A stretch of 64,000 bases of DNA from Poriferisulfidus sp965221375. GTDB taxonomy: Bacteria; Pseudomonadota; Gammaproteobacteria; Poriferisulfidales; Poriferisulfidaceae. The translations under genes were made by a program, and so were the position numbers. The notes beneath the pieces are model-generated. The model did no database searches, had not been told where the DNA came from, and saw only the letters and a program-made list of their open reading frames with translations. The stretch spans positions 372,001 to 436,000 of the forward strand of contig OZ244883.1 of NCBI GenBank assembly GCA_965221375.1, given 5' to 3'. Shown in pieces: positions 29,241-37,829 of this stretch; within the stretch, counting starts at the first letter, position 1; each line of letters opens with the position of its first letter.

Positions 29241-29342
29241 CCGGGAATAGTAAGCAAAGTTGCTCAATTCCGTCCATCTTTGCATAATTAAATCAACAGC
29301 TTACTATTTTTTGCCCGAGGTTTTGGTGAGGGTGGACTCGGC
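29241..29342 (+). repeat. Dispersed repeat, long copy
   Basis: The left end (29241-29260) and right end (29319-29342) recur in the same order at 30107-30157, with about 50 bp more between them here. Inside is a perfect 10 bp inverted repeat (29246-29255 and 29299-29308, AATAGTAAGC). It starts 32 bp after the exporter gene. It may be a remnant of a small mobile element, but no target duplication was recognised. Confidence 0.55.
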
Positions 29343-29357
29343 GGTGGCGCCGCCGAG
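29337..29357. other. GC-rich hairpin
   Basis: A perfect 8 bp stem (CTCGGCGG / CCGCCGAG) with a 5-base loop at the right end of the long repeat. No T-tract follows on either strand, so it is not a standard terminator for the exporter or for the convergent coiled-coil gene, though it lies between their 3' ends. Confidence 0.5.
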
Positions 29358-29398
29358 CACCCAAATCTTCCAGATGATTGCCGAAATTAAGCCAAGTT

Positions 29399-29815
29399 TT
29401 ACTGGAGCTGTGTAATAAATGTCAGCGCCGCAATCACCAAACTCGCGGAAATGAAAGAGTACCACATAATCAAAGCTTGCATTTTCGAACTCACCGCGTC
29501 AATCTTCGTATCCATACTTTGGATTTTTCCAGTCATGTCTGCGCGCAACGTCTGGATTTCTCCTCGCAGCTCTTTATGCGCACCGTCCATATCCGAGCGT
29601 AATGTCTGGATTTCCCCAGTCATGTCCGAGCGCAACGCTTCAATTTTGCCATCCAAGTGGCGAAAATTTTCTTTGGTGGCCAGATGCGGAATCTGCGCCT
29701 CAATACTCGTCAAGCGTTCCGAGATATTGATCACCGCGGCCGATTCAGCCACCAGCTCGGGCACCGGTTCTTGCGAAGACATTGAGGGATTGGTGGGTTG
29801 GGGTTGTGAGGTCAT
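29399..29815 (-). CDS. Coiled-coil protein with C-terminal membrane helix
   Basis: 138 aa from the ATG at 29815, which has GGAG nine bases upstream; the frame is open to 29848. After a Pro/Glu-rich N-terminus, residues about 30-110 form a coiled coil with internal 11-residue style repeats (IEALRSDMTGE, IQTLRSDMDGA, IQTLRADMTGK), and the last 22 residues form a membrane helix. It resembles DUF1640/CCDC90-type tail-anchored coiled-coil proteins. The role is unknown. It lies between the two copies of a dispersed repeat. Confidence 0.7.
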   Translation of the reverse strand: MTSQPQPTNPSMSSQEPVPELVAESAAVINISERLTSIEAQIPHLATKENFRHLDGKIEALRSDMTGEIQTLRSDMDGAHKELRGEIQTLRADMTGKIQSMDTKIDAVSSKMQALIMWYSFISASLVIAALTFITQLQ

Positions 29816-30106
29816 GACCATTTTCTCCATAGGCAAGGCCAAAGTCAAGAGAAGCGCATGGCTGTGGATCTGAGTCTCGCCACTGGGGCGCTTCCGATTA
29901 TAACCCGCCGCACGAAGCGAATCTTCGGCGAGGGGGAGGATTCCTCATCCTATGCCAGTGATAACCCGAAGTCCAGAAAAAATGGTCAGACCAACCTGCA
30001 CATTTTTTTTTCACATGTAAATCAATAGATTAACCTTGTTTTTAAGGTTCTGTAGAGACAGATTTTGGCAAGAATGGGCGCGAAAATGCGCTTTTTTCAG
30101 AGTATT

Positions 30107-30157
30107 CCGGGAATTATGTAAGCAAAGTCAGGCGGTTTTGGTGAGGGTGGAGTCGGC
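30107..30157 (+). repeat. Dispersed repeat, short copy
   Basis: Carries both ends of the 29241-29342 element (CCGGGAAT..GTAAGCAAAGT and GGTTTTGGTGAGGGTGGA) joined without the middle 50 bp, in the same orientation. The inverted repeat of the long copy is missing. Confidence 0.55.
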
Positions 30158-30208
30158 TACTGCTTCACTGGACCAGTGCCATAGAATTTTTTGGCGCTAA
30201 AAATTAAG

Positions 30209-30214
30209 TATAAT
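30209..30214 (+). promoter_or_regulatory. -10 box of TonB receptor promoter
   Basis: A perfect TATAAT 62 bp before the receptor ATG. The region 17 bases upstream is a T-run, giving a poor -35, so an activator may be needed. No Fur box was recognised by eye. Confidence 0.4.
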
Positions 30215-30275
30215 TTCCTAGAAGTACCAATGTTAGGCACTCACAAGTCATCAATCATTTCCGGGGGAAGTTTAA

Positions 30276-33044
30276 ATGACGCAGCAAAAACATTTTGGCG
30301 CAGTTGGGTATTGGGTCGCGGCCGGAGTCGCGATGACCCTGCTCGTAAATCCGGCTTTGGCGGAAGAAGAAAAAGAAGTCCTCAGTGTGGTGGGCTCGCG
30401 CAGTCTGGACCGTTCCGCGGCTGATTTGGCGGTGCCGGTCGATGTGATTGATGCAGACAATCTTCGATCACAGGGAGCGACCCGCATGGACTCCATGCTG
30501 TCGACGCTGGTGCCGTCTTACAACGTCGGCCAACAACCGATCAGTGATGCGGCCACCTTAGTCCGTCCGGCAAACATGCGGGGACTGCCGCCGGATTCAA
30601 CCCTGGTGCTGGTCAATGGCAAACGCCGCCACCGGTCTTCCGTGATTGCCTTTTTGGGTGCCGGCATAGCGGACGGGTCGCATGGGGCGGATATCTCCGC
30701 AATCCCTGCCATCGCCTTGGACCGCGTCGACGTGTTGCGTGATGGCGCGGCAGCCCAGTATGGCTCGGATGCAATCGCCGGTATTTTAAATTTTGTGCTC
30801 AAGGATGACAACGAAGGAGGCTCGTTGGAGGCCCGTTGGGGACAGTACTACCAAGGGGATGGTGAAAACTTTACGGTTGCCGCCAATGTCGGCCTGCCGC
30901 TCACGGATCGGGGTTTTCTGAACCTGAGCGCGGAATACAATGAAGCGGATCCCACCAGTCGCAGCGTGCAGCGGGCGGATGCGCAGGGACTGATTGACGG
31001 TGGAAATTCGGATGTGCGCACACCGGCGGCCCAGATTTGGGGCGCGCCCGAGATTGAGGACGACTACAAACTGTTTGCCAATGCCGGAATCGATATCGGC
31101 GACAACTCCGAACTGTATTCGTTTGCCAGTTACGCGGAACGTACCGTGGAAGGCGGCTTTTTCTTCCGCAATCCGCATACGCGATCAGGTGTTTTTCAAC
31201 ATCCCGACGATGAGACGAAGTTACTGGTTATCGATTTGGACGCCTCGGACGGAATCCGCTGCGGAGATATTACTCGCGACCAGGCATCGAATTTGGAGGA
31301 ATTGAATGCGACCATTGCCGCTTTACAGGCCAATCGCCAGTGGAATGACAACTGTTGGACATTCATGCAGCGTTTCCCCGGAGGTTTTACCCCGCAATTT
31401 GGCGCCGACATTGAAGACACCAGTTTTGCTTTGGGATTTCGCGGAGAGACGGATGGGGGGTTGACCTATGATCTCAGCGCGGTTTGGGGTGAGCATGAAA
31501 GCAGGTTCTACATGGAAAACACCATCAACCCCCAGTTGGTTGCACAGAAGTTTGACATTCCAACCTCGTACAACCCGGGCACCTATATCGAGACCGACTA
31601 CACCATCAATTTGGATTTCACCAAGCAATTCGACATTGCGTCGTTCCACTCGCCTCTAAATGTCGGTTTTGGTTTGGAGTATCGGGAAGAGGAGTTTGAA
31701 ATTAAAGCCGGGGATGAGAATTCGACGTTTATTGCCTTGGACGAGAACGGGGAATCTCTTCATCCTTCTTTAGGTGTTGGCTCCAACGGCTTCCCCGGAT
31801 TTCGCCCGGGAGATGCGGGTAAGTATGATCGTGCGTCTGCGGCAGCCTATGTGGATTTTGAGGCGGATGTGACAGAGGATCTGTTGTTGAATCTTGCCGT
31901 GCGCCATGAGGATCCTGAGGAATTCAGTTCAACCACCGACGGCAAGTTGGCGGCCCGTTTTCAGGCGACCGACCAGGTGGCACTGCGCGGCTCGTTCAGC
32001 ACTGGCTTTCGAGTGCCCACTGTGGGACAGGCCAACGTTCGCAACACTACAACGGAAATCACCAACGGAGTGCTGTCAGATGCCTTGACCCTTCCTCCGG
32101 CGCATTCAACCTTGGCCACCTTGGGTCTTGGGGGAGCGCTGGAGGCAGAGGAGTCCGAAAACTTCGGGCTGGGTGCCGTGATTGAAGTGGGTGGACTGTC
32201 GGTGACGATTGATTACTATCATATTGAGGTGGATGATCGGATCGGGCAATCCTCCAACCATCATCTGTCGTGCGTTCTTTTGAATCGGCTGGATTTCACC
32301 ATTCAAACGAGTAGAGGTGTGACGGTGAATGAAACCAACTGCGCATCAAACAAGGAATATGGTACTTACGTCGTGATAGAAGACGGCATGGAAAAGGATA
32401 TCTCGCTGACCGCGGACGAGATAAGGGCAAAGACGGTAAATAACAGCAACAAGTTGTTGACAGTAGCCATCGACGAGGAAAAAGACAAGCTCCAGTCAAG
32501 TATCGAAGATATCGAGAGTATTACCACGATGAAGTTCTTCACCAACGGTTTTGATACGACCACCGAGGGTGTCGACATCGTGGCGACGTATCCGATGGAT
32601 ATGTTCGGGGGCCTGACCAACTGGACGCTGGCGGCCAACTGGAATCGCACGGAAGTGACGAGTCGTGATAAAAGTGTGATTGACAACAAAAAAGTGCACC
32701 AGATTGAAGAAGCGCTCCCGAAGACGCGCCTGACCCTCACCGCCGATCACGCGAACGGGCCATGGCAGGTGCTTTTCCGGGCTCGCTATTATGGTCCTCA
32801 CATTGAATATCATGCGAATTCGGAAAATCGTCTGTTTCGTTCCGACGCCCGCTGGTTGCATGATCTGGAAGTTTCGTACAACTTTTCGGATCAACTGGCC
32901 GTCACTGTGGGTGCGGAAAACATTCTGGATGAAGAGCCCACCAATAATCCTTTCGCGACCGATTACGGTTCCGAATTTGCGGAGAATCCGCCTTTCAACT
33001 ACAACGGCGGCTTCTACTACCTCAAGGCCCGCTGGAACTTCTAA
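30276..33044 (+). CDS. TonB-dependent outer-membrane receptor
   Basis: 922 aa with a signal peptide ending at about residue 29 (NPALA), a TonB-box-like stretch (VLSVVGSR), a plug domain (about 45-175, with LVLVNGKRRH and the conserved RVDVLRDGAAAQYGSDAIAG), and a 22-strand barrel ending in the required terminal Phe (RWNF). GGGGGAAG precedes the ATG. TonB receptors import siderophores, metals, cobalamin or sugars; nothing nearby identifies the ligand, and there are no linked exbB/exbD/tonB or ABC genes. In a methylotroph, metal uptake including lanthanides is one possibility, but that is speculation. Confidence 0.9.
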   Translation: MTQQKHFGAVGYWVAAGVAMTLLVNPALAEEEKEVLSVVGSRSLDRSAADLAVPVDVIDADNLRSQGATRMDSMLSTLVPSYNVGQQPISDAATLVRPANMRGLPPDSTLVLVNGKRRHRSSVIAFLGAGIADGSHGADISAIPAIALDRVDVLRDGAAAQYGSDAIAGILNFVLKDDNEGGSLEARWGQYYQGDGENFTVAANVGLPLTDRGFLNLSAEYNEADPTSRSVQRADAQGLIDGGNSDVRTPAAQIWGAPEIEDDYKLFANAGIDIGDNSELYSFASYAERTVEGGFFFRNPHTRSGVFQHPDDETKLLVIDLDASDGIRCGDITRDQASNLEELNATIAALQANRQWNDNCWTFMQRFPGGFTPQFGADIEDTSFALGFRGETDGGLTYDLSAVWGEHESRFYMENTINPQLVAQKFDIPTSYNPGTYIETDYTINLDFTKQFDIASFHSPLNVGFGLEYREEEFEIKAGDENSTFIALDENGESLHPSLGVGSNGFPGFRPGDAGKYDRASAAAYVDFEADVTEDLLLNLAVRHEDPEEFSSTTDGKLAARFQATDQVALRGSFSTGFRVPTVGQANVRNTTTEITNGVLSDALTLPPAHSTLATLGLGGALEAEESENFGLGAVIEVGGLSVTIDYYHIEVDDRIGQSSNHHLSCVLLNRLDFTIQTSRGVTVNETNCASNKEYGTYVVIEDGMEKDISLTADEIRAKTVNNSNKLLTVAIDEEKDKLQSSIEDIESITTMKFFTNGFDTTTEGVDIVATYPMDMFGGLTNWTLAANWNRTEVTSRDKSVIDNKKVHQIEEALPKTRLTLTADHANGPWQVLFRARYYGPHIEYHANSENRLFRSDARWLHDLEVSYNFSDQLAVTVGAENILDEEPTNNPFATDYGSEFAENPPFNYNGGFYYLKARWNF

Positions 33045-33054
33045 GACCTGACAG

Positions 33055-33116
33055 CAAGCCTCCTTCGCGCGTCCGACGCGGGGGAGGCTTGTCATTCCCG
33101 CATGACTGCGGGAATG
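33055..33116 (+). terminator. Two consecutive hairpins after the TonB receptor
   Basis: The first stem (33055-33063 with 33083-33091, CAAGCCTCC / GGAGGCTTG) is followed at once by a second (33093-33101 with 33108-33116, CATTCCCGC / GCGGGAATG, 6-base loop). There is no strong T-tract. The second hairpin is of the short REP-like kind common between convergent genes, and here it lies between the receptor and the convergent cytochrome gene. Confidence 0.5.
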
Positions 33117-33119
33117 AAT

Positions 33120-33410
33120 TTATTCGTTTTGATCGAACCGGTAATAGCGGCGGCTGAGATATTCCTGCATCATCCGGACCTGTTCAGCGGTCCAGTCCAA
33201 TCCGGCCCCCCGCTGGCAATGATCGATACGGTCGCGTAACTGAGATGCGTTGGCGACCAGCCCATCCTGCCGCCCATAAAGAAGGTGACCGTCTCCACCG
33301 GTAATACGGGCATGGCAGGCCACACAATGCTGCTGGTGTACACTTTCCGCATCAAATGCCTGAACACTTTGTCCTGCCAGCATCCAGCCGCCCAGTGCCA
33401 CCAGTATCAC
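33120..33410 (-). CDS. Small periplasmic c-type cytochrome
   Basis: 96 aa from the GTG at 33410, which gives a clean signal peptide (VILVALGGWMLAGQ..QA) and has AGGA six bases upstream. The frame continues to 33512 but would then overlap orn heavily. One haem site CVACH follows the signal peptide by about 12 residues; the only downstream Met residues are the pair in VRMMQEYL, one of which may be the sixth ligand. It is divergent from orn, with starts 16 bp apart. Electron partner unknown. Confidence 0.78.
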   Translation of the reverse strand: MILVALGGWMLAGQSVQAFDAESVHQQHCVACHARITGGDGHLLYGRQDGLVANASQLRDRIDHCQRGAGLDWTAEQVRMMQEYLSRRYYRFDQNE

Positions 33411-33426
33411 GCGATGTCCTAGCCTT

Positions 33427-33975
33427 ATGCCCAAAGAAACAAATCTGATTTGGCTTGATTTGGAGATGACCGGTCTGAACCCGGACACCGATCGAATTCT
33501 GGAACTAGCCACTGCGATTACCGATTCAAATTTGAACGTACTGGCCGTCGGTCCGGAACTGGTGATTCACCAGTCCGAGTCCCAACTGGCGGCGATGGAC
33601 TCGTGGAACACCTCGCATCATGGCGCCTCCGGTCTGACCGAGGCGGTGCGTCGCTCGACTTGTGATGAAGCCGAGGCCGAGCGCCAGACGTTGGAGTTCT
33701 TGGCCGCTCAAGTAAGGCCCGGATGCTCGCCCATGTGCGGGAACAGTATTGGCCAGGACCGTCGCTTCCTGGTGCGCTGGATGCCGGAACTGGAGCGTTT
33801 TTTTCATTATCGGAATCTGGATGTCAGTACTCTCAAGGAACTGGTCAACCGCTGGCTGCCTCAGCAGGCGTATGCGGAGAAAGATTCGGAACATCGCGCA
33901 TTGGCCGATGTGCTGGAGTCCATTGAGGAGTTGCGCTATTATCGCAAATTGCTGTTTCAGCCCCGCGAGGAGTAA
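33427..33975 (+). CDS. orn: Oligoribonuclease
   Basis: Orn degrades 2-5 nt RNAs, including pGpG from c-di-GMP breakdown. 182 aa, DEDDh exonuclease: Asp11 and Glu13 in WLDLEMTGLNP, then the C-terminal HRALADV region with the catalytic His and Asp. Convergent with nadB (4 bp between stops). Confidence 0.95.
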   Translation: MPKETNLIWLDLEMTGLNPDTDRILELATAITDSNLNVLAVGPELVIHQSESQLAAMDSWNTSHHGASGLTEAVRRSTCDEAEAERQTLEFLAAQVRPGCSPMCGNSIGQDRRFLVRWMPELERFFHYRNLDVSTLKELVNRWLPQQAYAEKDSEHRALADVLESIEELRYYRKLLFQPREE

Positions 33976-33979
33976 TCGA

Positions 33980-35575
33980 TCAGGTATCGCCCGCTTCGGC
34001 GGGATTTAAAATCGTATCGGAAGCCAACTTCGGATCAGGCTCGGGGTGATCCAAGGTGTAGTGCAGGCCTCGACTTTCCTTGCGTCGCAGTGCGCAGTCG
34101 ATAATCAATTCCGCCACTTGCGCGAGATTGCGCAGTTCCACCAGATCGCGCGTGATTCGAAAATCCCGATAGTATTCGTTAATTTCCTCATGCAGCAGCG
34201 AGCAGCGTCGTCGCGCCCGTTCCAGTCGTTTGGTTGAGCGCACGATGCCGACATAATCCCACATAAAACGGCGCAGCTCATCCCAATTGTGGGCGACCAC
34301 TACTTCTTCGTCTGAATCACAGACGCGACTTTCATCCCAGGGCTCCACTTCGGGCAGCGGGGCTTCGACCGACAAGGTCTGGTTGATGTGTTGGCTGGCG
34401 GCATGAGCAAATACCAGACACTCCAACAAGGAGTTGCTGGCCATGCGATTGGCGCCGTGCAGACCTGTGTGGGCCACTTCGCCCACCGCATACAAGCCTT
34501 CAATATCGGTGTGGCCATGCAGATCGGTCATCACCCCGCCGCACGTGTAATGTGCGGCCGGTACGACCGGAATGGGCTGGCACGTAATGTCGATGTTGTA
34601 CTCAAGGCAACGGGCATAGGTGTTGGGGAATTCCGCACGCACTTGGTCAGAGTCCTTGTGGCTGATGTCCAGATGCACAAAGTCTGCACCGATGCGTTTC
34701 ATTTCATGGTCGATCGCGCGGGCGACGATGTCCCGCGGCGCCAATTCTCCCCGCTCATCAAAGCGGTGCATGAATTCTTCATTGTTGTGAGGCAGCCGCA
34801 ACCGGGCCCCTTCGCCGCGCAGGGCTTCGGTGATTAGAAAGGAACGGGCGCGGGGATCGTACAGACAAGTGGGATGAAACTGAATGAATTCCATATTGGC
34901 GATACGACAGCCTGCGCGCCAGGCCATCGCCAGGCCATCGCCTGAGGAAGTATCCGGGTTGGAGGTGTAGAGATACACTTTGCTGGCGCCTCCCGTCGCC
35001 AGCAGAATACAGCGCGCCCGCAAGGCATGGATACGCCCGCTACGGGTATCCTGGGCATAAAGGCCGACACATCGGCGTTCATTTCCGTGCGAGTGGATAA
35101 TCAGATCCACCGCAATCCAATAATCGCACCAGGTGATGTTTTGGCGTTGCCGTGTCTGTTCCATCAACGTGGTTTGGATGGCGCGTCCCGTGTGGTCCGC
35201 CACATGCGCGACGCGACGACGGCTGTGCCCGCCTTCGCGCGTCAAATGCAGTTCTCCGGAAGGAGGGTAGGGCGTGAAATCCACCCCTTGGCCCTGCAGC
35301 CAGTGGATCATCGCACCGCCTTGCTGGGCGACATGCTGGACGACTTCCTCATGGCACAAGCCATCGCCGACGGCCATCGTGTCGCCGACATGGAGGGCGA
35401 CGGAGTCCGAATCATCCAAAACGGCTGACACGCCGCCCTGGGCATAGGCGGTGGCGCTGTCGAAAGGCCCTTCCTTGCACATGACCATCACGCGCAAGTT
35501 CGGGTCCAGTTCCAGCGCTGCACACAGGCCGGCGGCTCCGCCGCCAAGAATGAGGACATCCGTGTCGTTTGTCAC
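33980..35575 (-). CDS. nadB: L-aspartate oxidase
   Basis: NadB makes iminoaspartate for NAD synthesis. FAD-dependent flavoprotein with the dinucleotide motif VLILGGGAAGL near the start, EGGHSRRRV and HTGLHGANRMASNSLLE typical of the succinate dehydrogenase/NadB family. About 531 aa from the GTG at 35575; an in-frame ATG at 35599 would add 8 residues. It is divergent from rpoE, the arrangement also found in E. coli and Pseudomonas. Confidence 0.95.
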   Translation of the reverse strand: MTNDTDVLILGGGAAGLCAALELDPNLRVMVMCKEGPFDSATAYAQGGVSAVLDDSDSVALHVGDTMAVGDGLCHEEVVQHVAQQGGAMIHWLQGQGVDFTPYPPSGELHLTREGGHSRRRVAHVADHTGRAIQTTLMEQTRQRQNITWCDYWIAVDLIIHSHGNERRCVGLYAQDTRSGRIHALRARCILLATGGASKVYLYTSNPDTSSGDGLAMAWRAGCRIANMEFIQFHPTCLYDPRARSFLITEALRGEGARLRLPHNNEEFMHRFDERGELAPRDIVARAIDHEMKRIGADFVHLDISHKDSDQVRAEFPNTYARCLEYNIDITCQPIPVVPAAHYTCGGVMTDLHGHTDIEGLYAVGEVAHTGLHGANRMASNSLLECLVFAHAASQHINQTLSVEAPLPEVEPWDESRVCDSDEEVVVAHNWDELRRFMWDYVGIVRSTKRLERARRRCSLLHEEINEYYRDFRITRDLVELRNLAQVAELIIDCALRRKESRGLHYTLDHPEPDPKLASDTILNPAEAGDT

Positions 35576-35620
35576 AATTTCCTTTGAATTCAAAAGCATC
35601 GATTGGCTTTAAGCAGGGAG

Positions 35621-35650
35621 ATTATAATGTGAGGCCAAGCTGGGATTGAA
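35621..35650 (-). promoter_or_regulatory. Probable sigma-70 promoter of nadB
   Basis: On the minus strand TTCAAT and a perfect TATAAT are separated by 18 bases, with the expected start near 35614, about 15-40 bp before the nadB start codons. It overlaps the sigma-E promoter of rpoE on the other strand, so the two may interfere. Confidence 0.45.
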
Positions 35651-35674
35651 CTTCTAATGTACGCGCGTGTCATA
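35648..35674 (+). promoter_or_regulatory. Sigma-E-type autoregulatory promoter of rpoE
   Basis: GAACTT (35648-35653), a 16-base spacer, then TCATA (35670-35674). This fits the RpoE/AlgU consensus GAACTT-N16-TCtgA and lies about 40 bp before the rpoE start, the classic place for autoregulation. Confidence 0.65.
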
Positions 35675-35712
35675 TTCGCATGCCTGACAGCAGATGGGCT
35701 GCAGGGGCTGCT

Positions 35713-36285
35713 GTGAGTGATCGAAATGACCGAATGCTGGTACGTCGCGTGAAAGCAGGGGAAGCAGATGCGTTTGATATCCTGGTTGAAAAATATCAAT
35801 ATCGAATTCTGCATCTCATTGGGCGCTACGTGTCGGATCGAGGGGCCGTACATGATGTCGCACAAGAGACTTTCCTAAAAGCATGGCGTGGAATCGGACG
35901 CTTTCGGGGCGACAGTCAATTTTATACCTGGCTGTTTCGTATTGCGGTCAACACGGCCAAAAATTATTTAACTGTGGAGCGTCGCCGGGCGGACAAATTG
36001 ATGCCGAACCACCAGGAAGACAACTCAATTATGGACAGCCTGCCCGCCGATTCCGGCACGCCCGAGCAAGAAGCGCAGGCTTCGGAGATCGAGGCGGTCG
36101 TGAACCAAGCGATTTCCGAGTTGTCGGAAGAATTGCGGGTGGCCATCACTTTGCGCGAGCTGGAAAACATGAGTTACGATGAAATCGCCTATGTGATGAA
36201 GTGTCCGGTGGGCACGGTGCGCTCGCGGATTTTTCGCGCCCGCGAAGCCATTGATGAGAAATTGCGTCCTCTGTTGAACGAGTGA
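35713..36285 (+). CDS. rpoE: RNA polymerase sigma-E factor (RpoE/AlgU)
   Basis: 190 aa ECF sigma factor for envelope stress. Region 2 has VHDVAQETFLKAWRGIGRF and the region 4 helix-turn-helix has MSYDEIAYVMKCPVGTVRSR. I chose the GTG at 35713, with AGGGG five bases upstream, which gives the standard start SDRNDRMLV; the ATG at 35680 would coincide with the predicted transcript start. It is followed by its anti-sigma factor rseA, then rseB and mucD, the algU-mucA-mucB-mucD order. Confidence 0.94.
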   Translation: MSDRNDRMLVRRVKAGEADAFDILVEKYQYRILHLIGRYVSDRGAVHDVAQETFLKAWRGIGRFRGDSQFYTWLFRIAVNTAKNYLTVERRRADKLMPNHQEDNSIMDSLPADSGTPEQEAQASEIEAVVNQAISELSEELRVAITLRELENMSYDEIAYVMKCPVGTVRSRIFRAREAIDEKLRPLLNE

Positions 36286-36293
36286 GGTTTGGT

Positions 36294-36854
36294 ATGACAT
36301 CGGAAAAATCCTCTTCAAAGACCGTGGAAAGTAAAACCCACGAGTGGGTTTCCGCGTATCTGGATGATGAAAACAGCGCCATGGAGCGTCATCGCAACAC
36401 GCGCGCCCTGTGCCAGGATGCGCATGCGCGCAAGCGCCTGGGGCGTTACCAGTTAGTTGGCGATGCCATTCGCGGAGACCTGCCTGAGCATTATGACGCG
36501 AGTTTCGCCGATGAAGTTCTGCAGAGCATTAAACAGGAGCAGGTCGAGCGCACTCCCACGCACTGGAGCTGGCGTGAGATCGGGTATTGGTTGTGGCATC
36601 CGGCTCCTTCGGTGGCGTTGAGCGGAGCGCTGGGCATCGTTGCGATTGTCGGAATTTGGTTCTATGTGGACCGGACCGCGCAAGAGGTAGCGCCCATGGA
36701 AGCGGCCGTACAGATGGCGCCGACTGCCGAGACCACGCTTGCGGAAATGCAGGCGCAGCAGCGGACGCTGCAGAGTTATTTGGGTGCGCACGCGCAGTAT
36801 GCGGCGCCCCAGGCGATGCTTCCTTACCGACATTTGATCCGATATGAAGAGTAA
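36294..36854 (+). CDS. rseA: Anti-sigma-E factor RseA/MucA
   Basis: 186 aa. The cytoplasmic N-terminal sigma-binding domain (EWVSAYLDDENS...) is followed by one membrane helix (about 103-122, SVALSGALGIVAIVGIWFYV) and a periplasmic tail that the envelope proteases would cut. The ATG at 36294 has GAGG six bases upstream. A GTG at 36282 overlapping the rpoE stop is the alternative. It overlaps rseB by 11 bp. Confidence 0.88.
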   Translation: MTSEKSSSKTVESKTHEWVSAYLDDENSAMERHRNTRALCQDAHARKRLGRYQLVGDAIRGDLPEHYDASFADEVLQSIKQEQVERTPTHWSWREIGYWLWHPAPSVALSGALGIVAIVGIWFYVDRTAQEVAPMEAAVQMAPTAETTLAEMQAQQRTLQSYLGAHAQYAAPQAMLPYRHLIRYEE

Positions 36855-37827
36855 GGGCGTACTTTGGGGATTGATGGCGCTGCTGCTGGGTGTCCCGCAG
36901 GCCGGCGTCGCGGAAGATATTCTGGCGTGGCTGCACCGTGCCGGGCAAGCGGCCGCGAGCGCCAATTTTGAGGGCACGTTTGCGTCTATGAACGGATCGC
37001 AACTTCAGGTGATGCACATTCGGCAGGGTCGGAATCGACAGGGTCTGCATCAGCGTCTGGTGACGTTGTCGGGGGAGCGTTGTGAAATCGTGCGCAATGC
37101 CCAAGGGTCGGCGGTGGTCTATCCGAACCTCAAACTGATGCTTCGTGGGCGGCCTCATGTGCCCCATGATTTCATGCCCCACCTGAGTACGGCCACGCCG
37201 GAGATTCACGAGCATTACCATGCCGAGTTGGTTGGACATGACCGGGTGGCGGATCGAAACTGTCGGGTGATTCGTTTTCGTCCGCGCGACCAGTATCGCT
37301 ATGGATGTGAATTGTGTCTGGATACGTCCACCGGCCTGCCTCTGCGGTTTCTGACGATGACGCAGACGGGAGAGACCCTGCAGAAGTATGAATTTACGGC
37401 GCTGCAGATGATCGATTCAATGCAGCAGTTTCCGTCGGACAGTTTCCGGGTGCAGACCAACACTCAGGGTTTTGAGATGGTGGGTATGCCGTACAATGCC
37501 TTGCCGCCCACCCGAAATTGGGTTGCCCGCGAATTGCCGCCGGGGTTTCAGGTACGCAAGTTGGTACGCCGCTATCACACGCAACACGATCAAGAACTGC
37601 ACCATCTCGTGGTGACCGACCCCTTGTCCAGTGTGTCCGTGTTTATTGAATCTCGATCACGCCTGACAGGGGGCATCCTCAAGCGTAAAATGCGCCATGC
37701 GTACACGACCCAGCGCGACGGTTACGGGATTACGGTGATTGGCGATGTTCCGGAGGAGACGATCCGCATGATCGGGGAATCCTTGTATTTGCTATCAGCC
37801 CGTTCCATTTCGACGGAAGGAGATTAA
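36844..37827 (+). CDS. rseB: Sigma-E regulator RseB/MucB
   Basis: 327 aa periplasmic protein with a signal peptide ending near residue 22 (AGVA). It has the two-domain MucB/RseB layout: a large LolA-like domain that senses mislocalised lipids or LPS (FEGTFASMNGSQLQVMHI near the start) and a small C-terminal domain that binds RseA. It protects RseA from proteolysis until stress occurs. Confidence 0.92.
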   Translation: MKSKGVLWGLMALLLGVPQAGVAEDILAWLHRAGQAAASANFEGTFASMNGSQLQVMHIRQGRNRQGLHQRLVTLSGERCEIVRNAQGSAVVYPNLKLMLRGRPHVPHDFMPHLSTATPEIHEHYHAELVGHDRVADRNCRVIRFRPRDQYRYGCELCLDTSTGLPLRFLTMTQTGETLQKYEFTALQMIDSMQQFPSDSFRVQTNTQGFEMVGMPYNALPPTRNWVARELPPGFQVRKLVRRYHTQHDQELHHLVVTDPLSSVSVFIESRSRLTGGILKRKMRHAYTTQRDGYGITVIGDVPEETIRMIGESLYLLSARSISTEGD

Positions 37828-37829
37828 TT

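Larger units (their letters stand above)
29816..30275. other. Intergenic region with repeat copy and receptor promoter
   Basis: About 460 bp with no convincing gene. It contains a small hairpin (AACCTT / AAGGTT, 30032-30049), a short GCGC stem followed by six T at 30080-30096, the short copy of the dispersed repeat (30107-30157) and the promoter of the TonB receptor. Confidence 0.6.

Noticed and set aside
29337..29357. Terminator call for the GC-rich hairpin after the RND exporter
   Set aside because: The stem is perfect but no T-run follows on either strand, so it was listed only as a hairpin.
30191..30424. A 77-codon frame overlapping the start of the TonB receptor
   Set aside because: It overlaps the receptor signal peptide in another frame and contains its promoter; the receptor is strongly supported.
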